DNA of 64,000 nt. Origin: Pseudomonas capeferrum (GTDB taxonomy: Bacteria; Pseudomonadota; Gammaproteobacteria; Pseudomonadales; Pseudomonadaceae). The DNA lies in contig NZ_JMIT01000001.1 of the NCBI RefSeq assembly GCF_000731675.1, positions 1,549,526-1,613,525 of the forward strand. Reading direction: 5' to 3'. Positions 1 through 8,722 of this stretch are shown here, piece by piece. The translations under genes were made by a program, and so were the position numbers. Each line of letters begins with the position of its first letter. The first letter of the stretch is position 1. The notes below the pieces were generated by a model. That model did no database searches. It worked only from the letters and a program-made list of their open reading frames with translations, and was not told the DNA's origin.

Positions 1-114
1 GGCGGCACCTGGGTGGATGAACAGGTGGTGGTTGATGGCAACCTGATCAGCAGCCGCCAGCCAGATGATATTCCCGCGTTCAACCAGCAGTTGATCAGCG
101 CCCTGGCAGGTTGA
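1..114 (+). CDS. PfpI/DJ-1-type glutamine amidotransferase-like protein, 3' end
   Basis: Only the last 37 codons lie in the window; the reading frame is open from base 1 to a TGA at 112-114. The peptide contains [19 protein letters not shown] followed by a D-I-P-F segment. This closely resembles the end of DJ-1/PfpI proteins, where V-x-D-G-N-L-x-x-S-R is a family hallmark. The catalytic Cys nucleophile would lie upstream, outside the window. Family assignment is by recognition of this short tail; the substrate cannot be told. Confidence 0.7.
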   Translation, partial: GGTWVDEQVVVDGNLISSRQPDDIPAFNQQLISALAG

Positions 115-129
115 ACCTGCCCCTTGCAG

Positions 130-150
130 CCCCTTGCATCGCTCAAGGGG
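130..150 (+). terminator. Stem-loop downstream of the PfpI-like gene
   Basis: A perfect 7-bp stem (CCCCTTG / CAAGGGG) with a 7-base loop sits 16 bases after the stop codon. No U tract follows, so it may be a weak terminator or an mRNA 3'-end stabiliser. Confidence 0.35.
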
Positions 151-246
151 CCTGCGCCTGAGCTCAGACGAAACGGGCAATAACGCGCTGAACCATTTGC
201 CTGTGTGCCACGTCCACCGCAAAAGCATTCATGAGTCGAAACCAAA

Positions 247-750
247 ATGGCGTGCGATCCCGTGCTGGCAGTGCTCGGCTACCTCAAAGACCACCAGTTG
301 GTACTCACCACCGCAGAATCCTGCACGGCAGGCTGCATGATTGCATTGCTGGCCGCCTACCCGGGTGCAGGGGAAGTGCTTGAAAGCGGCTACGTGGTGT
401 ACTCACCCACGGCCAAGAAGCGTCTGTTGGGCGTGAACCCGCAAACCATCGAGCGCTATGGCCTGACCAGCGAGGCCGTGGCCTGGGAAATGGCATTAGG
501 TGCGTTGAAGGACAGCGATGCCAATGTCGTCATCGCAACCACCGGCGTAGCCGGGCCTGGCCAGGCATCGGGGGTTTTACCCGGCACACTGTGCTTTGCC
601 TGGGCTTTTGCCGGCGAACCCATCGCAGTGTTTACCCGTACCCAGCGATTCTTTGGGGAACGTGCGCAGGTCATGCACGAGGGCGCCCTGTATGGGCTGA
701 CCCGACTGAGTCACTACTACGAGCGCTGGCTGCGCGGGGACCGCGCCTGA
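247..750 (+). CDS. CinA-family (PncC-like) nicotinamide-nucleotide amidase domain protein
   Basis: This 167-aa protein is a stand-alone CinA C-terminal domain. It contains TTAESCTAG near residue 20, the nucleophile region of the family, and the later TTGVAGPG glycine-rich motif around residue 98. Family members deamidate NMN to nicotinate mononucleotide in pyridine-nucleotide recycling and are cytosolic. The length fits single-domain PncC proteins (about 160 aa) rather than two-domain CinA. The ATG at 247 has only a poor Shine-Dalgarno sequence, but no better start precedes the conserved part. The family is clear; the exact enzymatic activity is inferred. Confidence 0.85.
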   Translation: MACDPVLAVLGYLKDHQLVLTTAESCTAGCMIALLAAYPGAGEVLESGYVVYSPTAKKRLLGVNPQTIERYGLTSEAVAWEMALGALKDSDANVVIATTGVAGPGQASGVLPGTLCFAWAFAGEPIAVFTRTQRFFGERAQVMHEGALYGLTRLSHYYERWLRGDRA

Positions 751-790
751 ATAACGGACACTTCATGAGGGCCACAGTCTCGTCCTAGGT

Positions 791-1024
791 TTACTGAACC
801 AGGATGGCGTGATGAACCTCGATAGACGGGACGGGCACCACACTGCGCCGCGTCGTCAGCCACTCACGCATCCGTGCAGTATCGAAGATCTGCCCCTCTT
901 CCATCATCACCAGAATCAGCGCTTGGGACATTCGGTAGCACCCGCATTGCGAACAGTGACGCTCTTCCCACCCCGTCGAACACTCGACGGATTCGGCACT
1001 TCCCGCGCAAATCAGACAACTCAT
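791..1024 (-). CDS. Small cysteine-rich hypothetical protein
   Basis: This 77-aa ORF starts at 1024 with a good AGGGGG ribosome-binding site upstream. The N-terminal half has two Cys pairs (C-L-I-C near residues 3-6 and C-S-Q-C-G-C near 24-29), consistent with a small zinc-binding fold. The C-terminal half reads like a short helical segment followed by a beta-rich tail. It is convergent with the CinA-like gene. I recognise no named family; it looks like a conserved small Pseudomonas protein, with function unknown. Confidence 0.55.
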   Translation of the reverse strand: MSCLICAGSAESVECSTGWEERHCSQCGCYRMSQALILVMMEEGQIFDTARMREWLTTRRSVVPVPSIEVHHAILVQ

Positions 1025-1179
1025 GAAGCCCCCTTCTGCTTATTTTTGGTAGGAGGTTGAAACAGGGTTATTGAGATGAACTATTTCTCATAGTTACCAA
1101 GAGATTTCCATGCCAATTCGAAATTCCCTGTTTTTTTTGGGGGGGGATTGCATTTGGGCTACAAGGTGCCCGCCAGTGC

Positions 1180-1234
1180 ATTTTTAGCGCCTGTCAGATC
1201 GAGCGCCGCGCGGGCGGCGCTTGATCTTCGCGAC
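1180..1234. repeat. REP-like extragenic palindrome
   Basis: Within the 323-base gap 1025-1347, bases 1180-1234 carry the string AGCGCCTGTCAGATCGAGCG followed by a GC-rich palindrome. A hairpin forms over 1197-1226 (GATC-rAGCGCCGC against GCGGCGCT-yGATC). The same core recurs near 13851, three times at 20752-20867, and inverted at about 21070, so it belongs to a dispersed REP family. The rest of the gap holds only a T/G homopolymer run (about 1131-1147) and the leader of the next gene. Confidence 0.75.
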
Positions 1235-1347
1235 ACCTCCAAGCCCAAGACAAGCACGCCAACCATCATCCTTGTTGAACCCTGCTGCACAAGGTCGACT
1301 CAATGCCTAGTAAGCCTGTACTAACCCGCCCGCACTGAGGTGACGAC

Positions 1348-1812
1348 ATGAATGCTATCGATCTGCTGGTTCAAGACCACAACGTGGTGAAAAAGCTGCT
1401 GGAAGAACTGTCTTCGACCACTGAACGTGCCGTAAAGAAACGCGCTGAACTGCTGCATCGGATTGAACAGGAACTGCAAGTCCACACCGCCCTGGAGGAA
1501 GACATCCTCTACCCTGCGATCAAGCAGGCCGGTGGCAAGGAAGAAGCCAAGATGTATTACGAAGCGAAGGAAGAGCACCGCACCGTCGATTCATTGGTGT
1601 TGCCTGATCTGCTTCATACCGAAACCGGCACCCTCGAATTCGCCGGGCGGGTCAAGGTGATGAAAGAGCTGCTGGAGCATCACATCGAGGAAGAGGAAGG
1701 CGAGCTGTTCCCGACGGCCAAGAAGCTGCTGGGCAAGGGCCAGCTTGAAGAGCTGGGGCTGGCCATGGAAGCGCAGAAGAAACTGCTCAAGAGCGAGCAG
1801 CGCGCCGCTTGA
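1348..1812 (+). CDS. Hemerythrin HHE cation-binding domain protein
   Basis: This 154-aa protein has two HHE-type halves. The iron ligands appear in the D-H-N-V-V-K motif near residue 10, H-T-A-L-E-E-D near 48, E-E-H-R near 76 and H-H-I-E-E-E near 112. Proteins of this type bind a non-heme di-iron centre and act in oxygen, NO or oxidative-stress responses in the cytosol. A GAGG ribosome-binding site precedes the ATG at 1348. It stands alone between a REP element and a small membrane protein gene. Confidence 0.88.
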   Translation: MNAIDLLVQDHNVVKKLLEELSSTTERAVKKRAELLHRIEQELQVHTALEEDILYPAIKQAGGKEEAKMYYEAKEEHRTVDSLVLPDLLHTETGTLEFAGRVKVMKELLEHHIEEEEGELFPTAKKLLGKGQLEELGLAMEAQKKLLKSEQRAA

Positions 1813-1890
1813 ATCGAGTGCGCCGTGCCGGGGCCCTCTCGGCTCGCCCTGGCAGGCGCCCAGTAAGAAAATGCGTTGGGATTGGCGTTG

Positions 1891-2139
1891 ATGGCGAACT
1901 GGATCGAATTGCTGGAATGGCCTGCCATGGCGGTCACGGTACTGGCCGCCTGGTGCATAGGCTCGCGCCGCGCCGGGCGTCGCAAGATTGGCTTCTGCTG
2001 TTTCATTGCCAGCAACCTACTATGGTCAGTCTGGGGCTGGCACGCTCAGGCCTGGGCGTTGATTGTGCTGCAGGTAGTGCTATGCCTCATGAACCTCAGG
2101 GGCTGGAAGAAGAACACGGCTGCCGAGCTCCAGTCGTGA
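1891..2139 (+). CDS. Small hydrophobic membrane protein, hypothetical
   Basis: This is an 82-aa protein from the ATG at 1891; a TTG 15 bases upstream is a less likely start. It has about three hydrophobic stretches (residues 5-22, 32-50 and 53-70) separated by short basic loops, typical of a small inner-membrane protein. It has many Trp residues. No named family is recognised. It is convergent with the hybrid kinase that ends at 2165. Confidence 0.5.
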   Translation: MANWIELLEWPAMAVTVLAAWCIGSRRAGRRKIGFCCFIASNLLWSVWGWHAQAWALIVLQVVLCLMNLRGWKKNTAAELQS

Positions 2140-2164
2140 CGTTCACCTTGGCTGCAGGGGCCTG

Positions 2165-3892
2165 TTAACCCAGCAACTGGCTCAATACCGCGCGCAATTT
2201 CCCCGGTTTGACGGGCTTGTTCAATAGCGGCGCACCGAGCTTTTGCAAAGCACGCCGGCACTGATCGCTGCGGTCTGCGGTGATGATCACCGCAGGGATG
2301 GGGGCGTTGAAATGCTCACGCAAGTGCCGGACCACCTCGCAACCCACAACCCCGTGATCCAGGTGAAAATCCGCCAGGATCAGCTCCGGTGCCTGCCCCT
2401 GCAAGGCCAACAAGGCCCCTGCCTGGTCGGTCGCGGTCACCACCTCGCAGCCCCACTGAGCCAGCAGCGCGCGCATGCTTTCGAGAATGCTCACTTCGTT
2501 GTCCAGCACCAGCAGCCGGCGGCCGGGCAACGGGTTACCGGCGCCGGGCTGCGGCGCGCTCTGGTGGATTGGCAACGGTACTTTCTCGCCGATCGGCACC
2601 TCGATGCTGAACATCGAGCCACGGCCCGGCCATGACCGCACCTGGATCCGGTAACCGAGAATCTTGGCGATCCGCTCAACGATGGCCAAACCCAGGCCTA
2701 CGCCTTTGCGATCAGCGGCGCGGCCAACGTCCAATTGGTTGAACTCAAGGAAAATGGCCTCCAGCCGATCCTGCGCGATGCCACGCCCGGTGTCCCACAC
2801 CTCCAGGCGCAAACAGGCGCCGCGACGCCTGGCCCCCAGCAAGATCCGGCCCTGGTCGGTATAACGGCAGGCGTTGCTGAGAAAGTTGCGCAGGATCCGC
2901 GTCATCAGCCGCAGGTCGGTGCTGATAGCGTAGTCACCGATGCGTGCCCGCAGTTTAAGGCCTGCCGCGTCGGCCACCGAGCGGAATTCCGAGACCAGCG
3001 GCCCGAGCAGTTCATCGAGACGGTACAACGCCACGTCAGGCTTGACCGCCGCCTGGTCGAGCCGGGAAATGTCCAACAGGTCGGTGAGCAGGTCTTCGGC
3101 GCCCTCCAGAGCCTGATGGGTACGCTCCACCAGCACCTGCTCGGCCTCCGGCAATGGCCGTTCGCGCAAGGTCGAGATCAGCAGGCGTGCGGCATTGAGC
3201 GGTTGCAGCAGGTCATGGCTGGCGGCAGCCAGGTACTTGTCCTTGCTGCGGTTGGCGGTTTCCGCGGCGTCGCGAGCGTCGCGCAGGGCTCGGGCGATCT
3301 GTTTACGCTCGGTAATCTGCTGTTGCAGGTTGCGGTTGGCCTCCAGCAGTTCATCGGTACGGGCAGCCACCCGCTGCTCCAGTTCGTCATTGAGCTGTTG
3401 CAGGCGCTGCTGGGCCTGCTTGCGTTCGGTGATGTCGGCGACAAAACCTTCCACCAGCCCTTGCTGGCCGGGTTTGAGCAGCAGGTTCATCAGCACATCG
3501 AGGTGGCTGCCGTCCTTGCGCCGCAAGCGGGTCTCGTAGCCGTGCAGGCTGTGTTCGCGTGCTAAGGCTGCGGTAATCGCTTGCAGTTCCTGGGCGCCGC
3601 CGACAAACAGGTTGGCGGCCAGGTCGGTCAGGGAAAACAACACCGCCTGCGGGCTCTCGTAACCGAGCATGCGCGCCAGCGCCGGGTTGGCGGCACGCAT
3701 GCCCTCTTGCAGGCTGGCTTGGAAAATCCCGTGGACGGCGTTCTCGAACAGCCATTTGTAACGGTTGCGCTCGGCTTCCAGTTCGTCCAGGCGCGCCGCC
3801 AGTTCCGGGTAATGACTCTTGCGCGCCGAGTGGTCGCCCAGCCCCAAAAGCCCGGCCAGTGCCCGCTGCTGCTCGTCAGAGGGCCTCGCCAT
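2165..3892 (-). CDS. ercS': PAS sensor hybrid histidine kinase (ErcS'-like)
   Basis: This 575-aa cytosolic hybrid kinase has no membrane segments. It has an N-terminal PAS domain (about residues 45-150), a coiled coil with QQQITERK-type heptads, and a HisKA domain with phospho-acceptor His in [10 protein letters not shown]. The HATPase has DTGRGIA and [13 protein letters not shown], and the C-terminal receiver has acceptor Asp in LILADFHLD. The ATG at 3892 overlaps the end of ercA by 17 bases, so the two are translationally coupled. In Pseudomonas alcohol metabolism, ErcS' sits beside ErcA and feeds the ErbR-controlled cascade. Ligand and partner are inferred from context. An upstream ATG at 4018 would lie inside ercA and adds no conserved sequence. 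Confidence 0.85.
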   Translation of the reverse strand: MARPSDEQQRALAGLLGLGDHSARKSHYPELAARLDELEAERNRYKWLFENAVHGIFQASLQEGMRAANPALARMLGYESPQAVLFSLTDLAANLFVGGAQELQAITAALAREHSLHGYETRLRRKDGSHLDVLMNLLLKPGQQGLVEGFVADITERKQAQQRLQQLNDELEQRVAARTDELLEANRNLQQQITERKQIARALRDARDAAETANRSKDKYLAAASHDLLQPLNAARLLISTLRERPLPEAEQVLVERTHQALEGAEDLLTDLLDISRLDQAAVKPDVALYRLDELLGPLVSEFRSVADAAGLKLRARIGDYAISTDLRLMTRILRNFLSNACRYTDQGRILLGARRRGACLRLEVWDTGRGIAQDRLEAIFLEFNQLDVGRAADRKGVGLGLAIVERIAKILGYRIQVRSWPGRGSMFSIEVPIGEKVPLPIHQSAPQPGAGNPLPGRRLLVLDNEVSILESMRALLAQWGCEVVTATDQAGALLALQGQAPELILADFHLDHGVVGCEVVRHLREHFNAPIPAVIITADRSDQCRRALQKLGAPLLNKPVKPGKLRAVLSQLLG

Positions 3893-5039
3893 AGACGACC
3901 TCGACATCACGTTGGCTCGACTCGCGAGGGTTGGTGAGGATGCACGGGTCACCCATCGCGTGCTGCGACAAAAACGGAATGTCGGACGTGCGCACCCCAT
4001 GCAGACCAAGGGTTTCATGGAAGCCGATAGCGCGCTTCAACGCGATCAGGTGGTCCACCAGGCGCGCGCAGATCTGCCGATGGTTGAGACCGCGGCAGTC
4101 GATGCCAAATACCTCGGCAATCACCTTGAAGCGCTCCGGGGCCGAGCTGTAGTTGAACGCCACCACGTGCTCCACCAGCACGGCGTTGCACAAGCCATGG
4201 GGTAAGTCGAGGAACCCGCCCAGGCTGTGGGACATGGCGTGCACCGCGCCAAGAATCGCATTGGAGAACGCCAGGCCGGCCTGCATGCTGCCCAGCATGA
4301 TTTTCTCGCGCAGGGCGATATCGCCCGGGTTGGCGATCATCTGCACCAGGTTGCCATTGATCAGGCGCATGGCCTCCAGCGCATGGGGGTCAGTCAGCGG
4401 GCCGTGGCCGGTGGAGACGAAGGCTTCGATGGCATGCACCAGCGCGTCGATGCCGGTGCAGGCAGACAGGAAGGGGTCCATGCTCAGGGTGGTTTGCGGG
4501 TCGATCAGCGAAACGTCCGGCACCACGGCCTTGCTGACGATGGAGAACTTCATGCGCTCCTGCTGGTTGGAAATGATCACGAACTGCGAGACGTCGGCCG
4601 AGGTACCGGCCGTGGTGGGGATCAGAATCAGTGGCGGGCTGGGCACCCGGATCATGTCCACGCCTTCGAACTCAAGGATGCTGCGCCCGTGGGCGACCAC
4701 GATGCCAATCGCCTTGCCGCAATCCATCGGGCTGCCGCCGCCGACGGCGACAATCACGTCGCAGTGGTTTTCCCGGTAGATCTCGGCGCCGAGCATTACC
4801 TCTTCGACCCGCGGGTTGGGCGACACGGCGCTGTACAGGCAGTAATCGATGCCTTGCGCCTGCAGGCTGGCCTCGACATCCGCCACCCAACCGGCGGCAA
4901 TCACGCCGGGGTCGCTGACCACCAGCACCTTGCGGGCACCGAAGGTCTTGGCGTAGTTGGCGACGTTATGCCGGCAGCCGGCACCAAAGATGATTTCAGG
5001 CGAAACGAACTTGCGAAGCGGGCTGAAGCTCTGGCTCAT
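3876..5039 (-). CDS. ercA: Iron-containing alcohol dehydrogenase ErcA
   Basis: This 387-aa member of the iron-dependent (group III) alcohol dehydrogenase family is cytosolic and NAD-linked. It shows the dinucleotide-binding GGGSPMDCGKAIG around residue 95. Metal-site histidines occur in the A-H-A-I-E-A-F helix and the A-M-S-H-S-L-G-G motif further on. The start at 5039 (MSQSFSPL) leaves a normal N-terminus. ErcA is required for growth on ethanol in P. aeruginosa and may have a regulatory rather than bulk catabolic role. It lies downstream of pqqE and overlaps the kinase gene behind it. Confidence 0.92.
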   Translation of the reverse strand: MSQSFSPLRKFVSPEIIFGAGCRHNVANYAKTFGARKVLVVSDPGVIAAGWVADVEASLQAQGIDYCLYSAVSPNPRVEEVMLGAEIYRENHCDVIVAVGGGSPMDCGKAIGIVVAHGRSILEFEGVDMIRVPSPPLILIPTTAGTSADVSQFVIISNQQERMKFSIVSKAVVPDVSLIDPQTTLSMDPFLSACTGIDALVHAIEAFVSTGHGPLTDPHALEAMRLINGNLVQMIANPGDIALREKIMLGSMQAGLAFSNAILGAVHAMSHSLGGFLDLPHGLCNAVLVEHVVAFNYSSAPERFKVIAEVFGIDCRGLNHRQICARLVDHLIALKRAIGFHETLGLHGVRTSDIPFLSQHAMGDPCILTNPRESSQRDVEVVYGEAL

Positions 5040-5128
5040 CGGAAAGCCTGTTTTTTTTGTTCTGAAAGGTAACCGCCAGCGTAAAGCATCCCGCAACGAA
5101 AGTAACCAGACCAAAGGGTGGCAAGGGC

Positions 5129-6271
5129 TCAGCCCCGAAAAATCAGGCGCGACGCCTTTTCGTTGCGCAAGGTCAGTTGCACCATGCCCTGCCCCGCTGC
5201 CTGCGCCTCCTGCCGGGCCTGGAGGATGACGCCGTGGTGCGGCGACTTGCTGCACACAGGGTCGGCATTGGCCGCATTGCCGGTGAGCATGTAGGCCTGG
5301 CAGCGGCAGCCACCGAGGTCCTGGTGCTTTTCATCGCAGGAGCGGCAGGGCTCCTTCATCCAGGCCGTGCCGCGAAAACGGTTGAAGCCGAAGGCGTCGT
5401 TCCAGATATGCTCGATGCTGTGTTCGCGCACGTTGGGGAAGCTCACGGGCAGCTGCCGGGCGCTGTGGCACGGCAGCGCAGTGCCATCCGGGGTGATGTC
5501 GAGAAACAGATTGGCCCAGCCGTTCATGCAGGTCTTTGGGCGTTCTTCGTAGTAGTCCGGCGTGACGAAAATCAGCTTGCATGGATGTCCCTCGGCCTCC
5601 AACCGCTGGCGATAAACCTGGGTAATCCGTTCGGCCCGTTGCAACTGCTCACGGGTCGGCAACAGGCCTGCACGGTTGAGCTCGGCCCAGCCGTAGAACT
5701 GGCACGTCGCCAACTCGACGAAGTCCGCCTGCAAGGCCAGGCACAGCTCGATGATCTCGGCAATCTGGTCGATGTTATGCCGATGGGTCACGAAGTTCAG
5801 CACCATCGGATAACCCTGGGCCTTGACCGCCTGGGCCATCGCCAGCTTCTGCGCGAACGCCTTGCGCGAGCCGGCCAGCAGGTTGTTGACCGCCTCGTCG
5901 GCAGCCTGGAAGCTGATCTGGATATGGTCAAGCCCGGCGCGCTTGAAGTCGCGGACTTTCTGTTCGGTCAGGCCGATGCCGGAGGTGATCAGGTTGGTGT
6001 AGTAACCCATGCCCCGCGCGGCCTCGATCAGCACTGCCAGGTCTTGGCGCACCAACGGTTCGCCGCCAGAGAAGCCCAGTTGCGCGGCGCCCATCGCCCG
6101 CGCCTCGCGGAACACCCGGATCCATTCTTCAGTGGTCAGCTCCTCGCCCTGTTGGGCAAAGTCCAGCGGGTTGGAACAATACGGGCACTGCAGCGGGCAG
6201 CGGTAGGTCAGTTCCGCCAGCAACCACAGCGGCGGCCCCGGGCGTGGCTCATTCGATCCAGTATTTGGCAC
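5129..6271 (-). CDS. pqqE: PqqE, radical SAM PQQ biosynthesis enzyme (second-copy type)
   Basis: PqqE makes the Glu-Tyr carbon-carbon crosslink on the PqqA peptide bound to PqqD. The radical SAM cluster motif CPLQCPYC is near the N-terminus. The C-terminal SPASM region carries the auxiliary-cluster cysteines ([16 protein letters not shown] and a later D-P-V-C). I place the start at the GTG at 6271, overlapping pqqD by 23 bases and giving 380 aa, the usual family length; an in-frame ATG at 6304 would add 11 atypical residues. No frameshift or lost motif is seen, so it should be active. It belongs to the collapsed pqq cluster that lacks pqqB and intact pqqC. Confidence 0.93.
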   Translation of the reverse strand: MPNTGSNEPRPGPPLWLLAELTYRCPLQCPYCSNPLDFAQQGEELTTEEWIRVFREARAMGAAQLGFSGGEPLVRQDLAVLIEAARGMGYYTNLITSGIGLTEQKVRDFKRAGLDHIQISFQAADEAVNNLLAGSRKAFAQKLAMAQAVKAQGYPMVLNFVTHRHNIDQIAEIIELCLALQADFVELATCQFYGWAELNRAGLLPTREQLQRAERITQVYRQRLEAEGHPCKLIFVTPDYYEERPKTCMNGWANLFLDITPDGTALPCHSARQLPVSFPNVREHSIEHIWNDAFGFNRFRGTAWMKEPCRSCDEKHQDLGGCRCQAYMLTGNAANADPVCSKSPHHGVILQARQEAQAAGQGMVQLTLRNEKASRLIFRG

Positions 6272-6521
6272 GGGCCACCTCCAGAAACGCCAGCACATCT
6301 TCATCCAGCCCCGGCACGCCGGGGAAGCGTTGCACCAGTCTGTCGATGATCAGCGCCACGCTGCGCTGGCCGTCGAGCAATTCGAGGACCCAGCCGGCGC
6401 TGGCATTGAGGGTGATCATGCCTTCGGGGTACAGCAGCACATGGCAATCCTGGCGTGGCTCCCATTGCAGGCGAAAACCGCGGCGCAAGGCCAGCGCCTG
6501 CTCACGCTCGATCAGCTTCAC
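6249..6521 (-). CDS. pqqD: PqqD, PqqA peptide chaperone
   Basis: This 90-aa protein binds the PqqA precursor peptide and presents it to PqqE. It has the typical R-x-G-F-R-L-Q-W-E motif, L-Y-P-E-G-M-I-x-L-N-x-S-A-G and a winged-helix-like C-terminal half. The GTG start at 6521 overlaps the TGA of the upstream pqqC fragment as GTGA. This coupling is expected when pqqC was once intact and directly upstream. It is a stand-alone PqqD, not a PqqC-PqqD or PqqD-PqqE fusion. Confidence 0.93.
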   Translation of the reverse strand: MKLIEREQALALRRGFRLQWEPRQDCHVLLYPEGMITLNASAGWVLELLDGQRSVALIIDRLVQRFPGVPGLDEDVLAFLEVARAKYWIE

Positions 6522-6709
6522 AGGATAATCCCCCGATGCCAGACGTTGTCCCGAGTGACGCTGTGATACGGCAGCCGCTGCAGCTCATACGCCATGCTCA
6601 TGGCATCGAGCATGCTCCACAGCACATCGAGCTTGAACTGGAGGATCTCCAGCATGGGCTGCAATTCCCAGAGAAGAAACGGCCATCGCAACGATGGCCG
6701 CAAGGCCAT
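6518..6709 (-). pseudogene. 3' remnant of pqqC (pyrroloquinoline-quinone synthase)
   Basis: The last 45 codons (from an in-frame ATG at about 6655) read [20 protein letters not shown], then a [12 protein letters not shown] segment and V-W-H-R-G. I recognise this as the C-terminal tail of PqqC, an enzyme of about 250 aa. The roughly 200 residues with the catalytic histidines are absent. Upstream the frame runs only into the hairpin after pqqA. The stop still overlaps the pqqD start. The simplest reading is a deletion from just after pqqA into the end of pqqC, removing pqqB and most of pqqC. The fragment cannot be catalytic but preserves translational coupling to pqqD. Confidence 0.75.
6681..6699 (-). 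terminator. Hairpin/attenuator directly after pqqA
   Basis: A perfect 8-bp stem (GGCCATCG / CGATGGCC) with a 3-base loop lies 9 bases downstream of the pqqA stop, followed on the minus strand by TTTCTTCTCT. Hairpins after pqqA are common and are thought to keep peptide mRNA in excess over the enzyme genes. Confidence 0.55.
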
Positions 6710-6780
6710 CAACGATTGGCGAAGTACATCGTCACTTCGAAGCCAATGCGCAGGTCGGTAAAAGCGGGTTTAGTCCACAT
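6709..6780 (-). CDS. pqqA: PqqA, precursor peptide of PQQ
   Basis: This 23-aa peptide, [20 protein letters not shown] followed by A-N-R, is encoded on the minus strand and is easily missed because of its size. It contains the E-V-T-M-Y motif whose Glu and Tyr are the atoms that become PQQ. The sequence is full length and matches the pseudomonad PqqA pattern. A GAGGA ribosome-binding site lies 8 bases upstream of the ATG. It is the first gene of the cluster pqqA - pqqC fragment - pqqD - pqqE - ercA - kinase. Confidence 0.95.
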   Translation of the reverse strand: MWTKPAFTDLRIGFEVTMYFANR

Positions 6781-6847
6781 GGGGCAGTCCTCTTCTATTG
6801 CCGGGCGATTCCGGTAGAGGCATTAATGCACGGGGGGGCGACGGGCC

Positions 6848-6891
6848 GAATGCTACTTTGGAACGAGCTTGCGGGGTGCGTTGGTAGGGGG
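6848..6891 (-). promoter_or_regulatory. Two-part upstream element of pqqA
   Basis: In gene orientation, CCCCCTACCAACGC (6891-6878) is followed by CCAAAGTAGCATTC (6861-6848). The starts of CTAC and GTAG are 31 bases apart. The proximal box contains TAGCAT, a plausible -10, with no -35 consensus, which suggests activator dependence. The same arrangement precedes pedI, pedF, the CXXCW gene and the FIST gene. It lies 68-111 bases upstream of the pqqA ATG. Confidence 0.55.
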
Positions 6892-6972
6892 TGACACGGG
6901 ACATTACGCAAACGGGTGACGCGCGCGCAGAGGCGCCCACCCAGAGCCCTCTGCGCGTGCGTCGTTGCATCC

Positions 6973-7001
6973 AGGCCCAGCGGCACCCTACCGCTGGGCC
7001 T
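6973..7001 (-). terminator. Strong stem-loop after the aldehyde dehydrogenase gene
   Basis: A perfect 11-bp stem (AGGCCCAGCGG / CCGCTGGGCCT) with a 7-base loop lies 9 bases after the stop codon. No U tract follows; it is probably a terminator or 3'-end protector. Confidence 0.5.
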
Positions 7002-7009
7002 GTGTGCGC

Positions 7010-8530
7010 TTAGAAGAAGCCCAGCGGATTGATGTCGTAGCTCACCAGCAGGTTTTTGGTCTGCTGGTAATGGTCGAGCATCATCTTGTGGGTCTCGCGG
7101 CCCACCCCAGACTTCTTGTAACCACCAAACGCCGCATGCGCCGGATACAGGTGGTAGCAGTTGGTCCACACGCGACCGGCCTTTATCGCCCGGCCCATGC
7201 GGTAGGCGCGGTTGATGTCTCGGGTCCACAGCCCTGCGCCCAGGCCGAACTCGCTGTCGTTGGCGATCGCCAAGGCTTCGGCTTCGTCCTTGAAGGTGGC
7301 CACGCCCACCACCGGGCCGAAGATCTCTTCCTGGAAGACGCGCATCTTGTTGTGGCCCTTGAGCAGGGTCGGCTGAATGTAGTACCCACTGGCCAGGTCG
7401 CCGTCGAGCCGCTCGGCGCCGCCGCCGGTGAGCAACTGCGCCCCCTCGTCCTGGGCGATCTGCAGGTAGGAGAGGATCTTGTCGTACTGCTGCTGCGAGG
7501 CTTGGGCGCCGACCATGGTTTCGGTGTCCAGCGGGTTGCCGCGGGTGATCTTGCCGATCTTCTTCATCACCTCGGCCATGAACGGTTCGTAGATCGACTC
7601 CTGGATCAACGCTCGTGAAGGGCAGGTGCAAACCTCGCCCTGGTTGAAGAACGCCAGCACCAGGCCTTCGGCGGCCTTTTCGATGAACGCAGGTTCGGCC
7701 TGCATGATGTCTTCGAAAAAAATATTCGGCGACTTGCCGCCCAGCTCCACGGTGGACGGGATGATGTTCTCGGCCGCGCACTTCATGATGTGCGAGCCCA
7801 CCGGGGTGGAACCGGTGAAGGCAATTTTGGCAATGCGCTTGCTGGTGGCCAGGGCCTCGCCGGCTTCACGGCCGAAGCCCTGGACGATGTTCAGCACACC
7901 TGCGGGCAGCAGGTCGGCGATCAGCTCGGCAAACACCGTGATCGACAAGGGCGTCTGCTCGGCGGGTTTGAGCACCACGCAGTTACCGGCGGCCAGGGCC
8001 GGGGCAAGTTTCCAGGCGGCCATCAGCAGCGGGAAGTTCCACGGGATGATCTGCCCGACCACGCCCAGCGGTTCATGGAAATGGTAGGCCGTGGTCAGTT
8101 CGTTGATCTCTGCCGCGCCCCCTTCCTGGGCGCGGATGCAGCCGGCGAAATAACGAAAGTGGTCTGCTGCCAGCGGCACGTCGGCATTGAGGGTTTCGCG
8201 TACGGCCTTGCCGTTGTCCCAGCTTTCGGTCACAGCGAGCACTTCCAGGTGCTGCTCGATGCGGTCGGCGATCTTCAGCAGCACCCGCGCGCGCTCCTGC
8301 ACCGAGGTCTTGCCCCAGGCTTCGGCGGCGGCGTGCGCGGCGTCCAGGGCCAGGTCGATGTCCTGGGCAGTGGAGCGTGGGAATTCGGCAATCGGTTGGC
8401 CATTGACCGGCGAGCTGTTGGTGAAGTACTGGCCACCCAACGGTGGCACAAACGCGCCGCCGATGAAATTGCCATAGCGGGGTTTGAAGGCCACGACAGC
8501 GCCTGGCGTTCCGGGTTGTGCGTAGATCAT
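7010..8530 (-). CDS. pedI: NAD-dependent aldehyde dehydrogenase (PedI/AldB/ExaC-like)
   Basis: This 506-aa protein has the classical ALDH fold. It shows the NAD-binding [19 protein letters not shown] motif, the glutamate-containing [14 protein letters not shown] near residue 262, and the catalytic Cys in [11 protein letters not shown]. It oxidises acetaldehyde and similar aldehydes made by the periplasmic quinoprotein dehydrogenase after they enter the cytosol. It is transcribed alone between the SoxH-like gene and the pqq cluster and has the two-part upstream element. The length is normal for ExaC/AldB proteins. In P. putida KT2440 a lanthanide-dependent PedH gene lies next to this position; none is present here. 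Confidence 0.93.
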   Translation of the reverse strand: MIYAQPGTPGAVVAFKPRYGNFIGGAFVPPLGGQYFTNSSPVNGQPIAEFPRSTAQDIDLALDAAHAAAEAWGKTSVQERARVLLKIADRIEQHLEVLAVTESWDNGKAVRETLNADVPLAADHFRYFAGCIRAQEGGAAEINELTTAYHFHEPLGVVGQIIPWNFPLLMAAWKLAPALAAGNCVVLKPAEQTPLSITVFAELIADLLPAGVLNIVQGFGREAGEALATSKRIAKIAFTGSTPVGSHIMKCAAENIIPSTVELGGKSPNIFFEDIMQAEPAFIEKAAEGLVLAFFNQGEVCTCPSRALIQESIYEPFMAEVMKKIGKITRGNPLDTETMVGAQASQQQYDKILSYLQIAQDEGAQLLTGGGAERLDGDLASGYYIQPTLLKGHNKMRVFQEEIFGPVVGVATFKDEAEALAIANDSEFGLGAGLWTRDINRAYRMGRAIKAGRVWTNCYHLYPAHAAFGGYKKSGVGRETHKMMLDHYQQTKNLLVSYDINPLGFF

Positions 8531-8604
8531 GCTGAGCCTCTGCGGGTCGATGCCTGTCCGACGACGGGCGATGGAGCCATGGTAAAAAGCCCCGCGTGCC
8601 AGAC

Positions 8605-8649
8605 GAATGCATCGTTGGCAGTGGAGGTCTCGTCATTTGGTAGTAGGGG
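8605..8649 (-). promoter_or_regulatory. Two-part upstream element of the aldehyde dehydrogenase gene
   Basis: In gene orientation, CCCCTACTACCAAA (8649-8636) is followed by CCAACGATGCATTC (8618-8605), with a CTAC-to-GATG spacing of 30-33 bases. The arrangement matches the pqqA and pedF upstream regions. It lies 75-119 bases before the ATG. Confidence 0.5.
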
Positions 8650-8722
8650 CGCGAAGGGTCGGGGTTCAGTTTGAGGGTTGTGGCGCTCGATGACCCAGGC
8701 GCCAAAAATGCCAAACCGATCG

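Noticed and set aside
1131..1147. T/G homopolymer run as a phase-variation tract
   Set aside because: It is about 90 bases outside the coding regions on both sides and not at a promoter I can define.
3893..4018. N-terminal extension of the ErcS'-like kinase to 4018
   Set aside because: The extra 42 residues are the frame-shifted shadow of ercA and contain no conserved sequence; the ATG at 3892 suffices.
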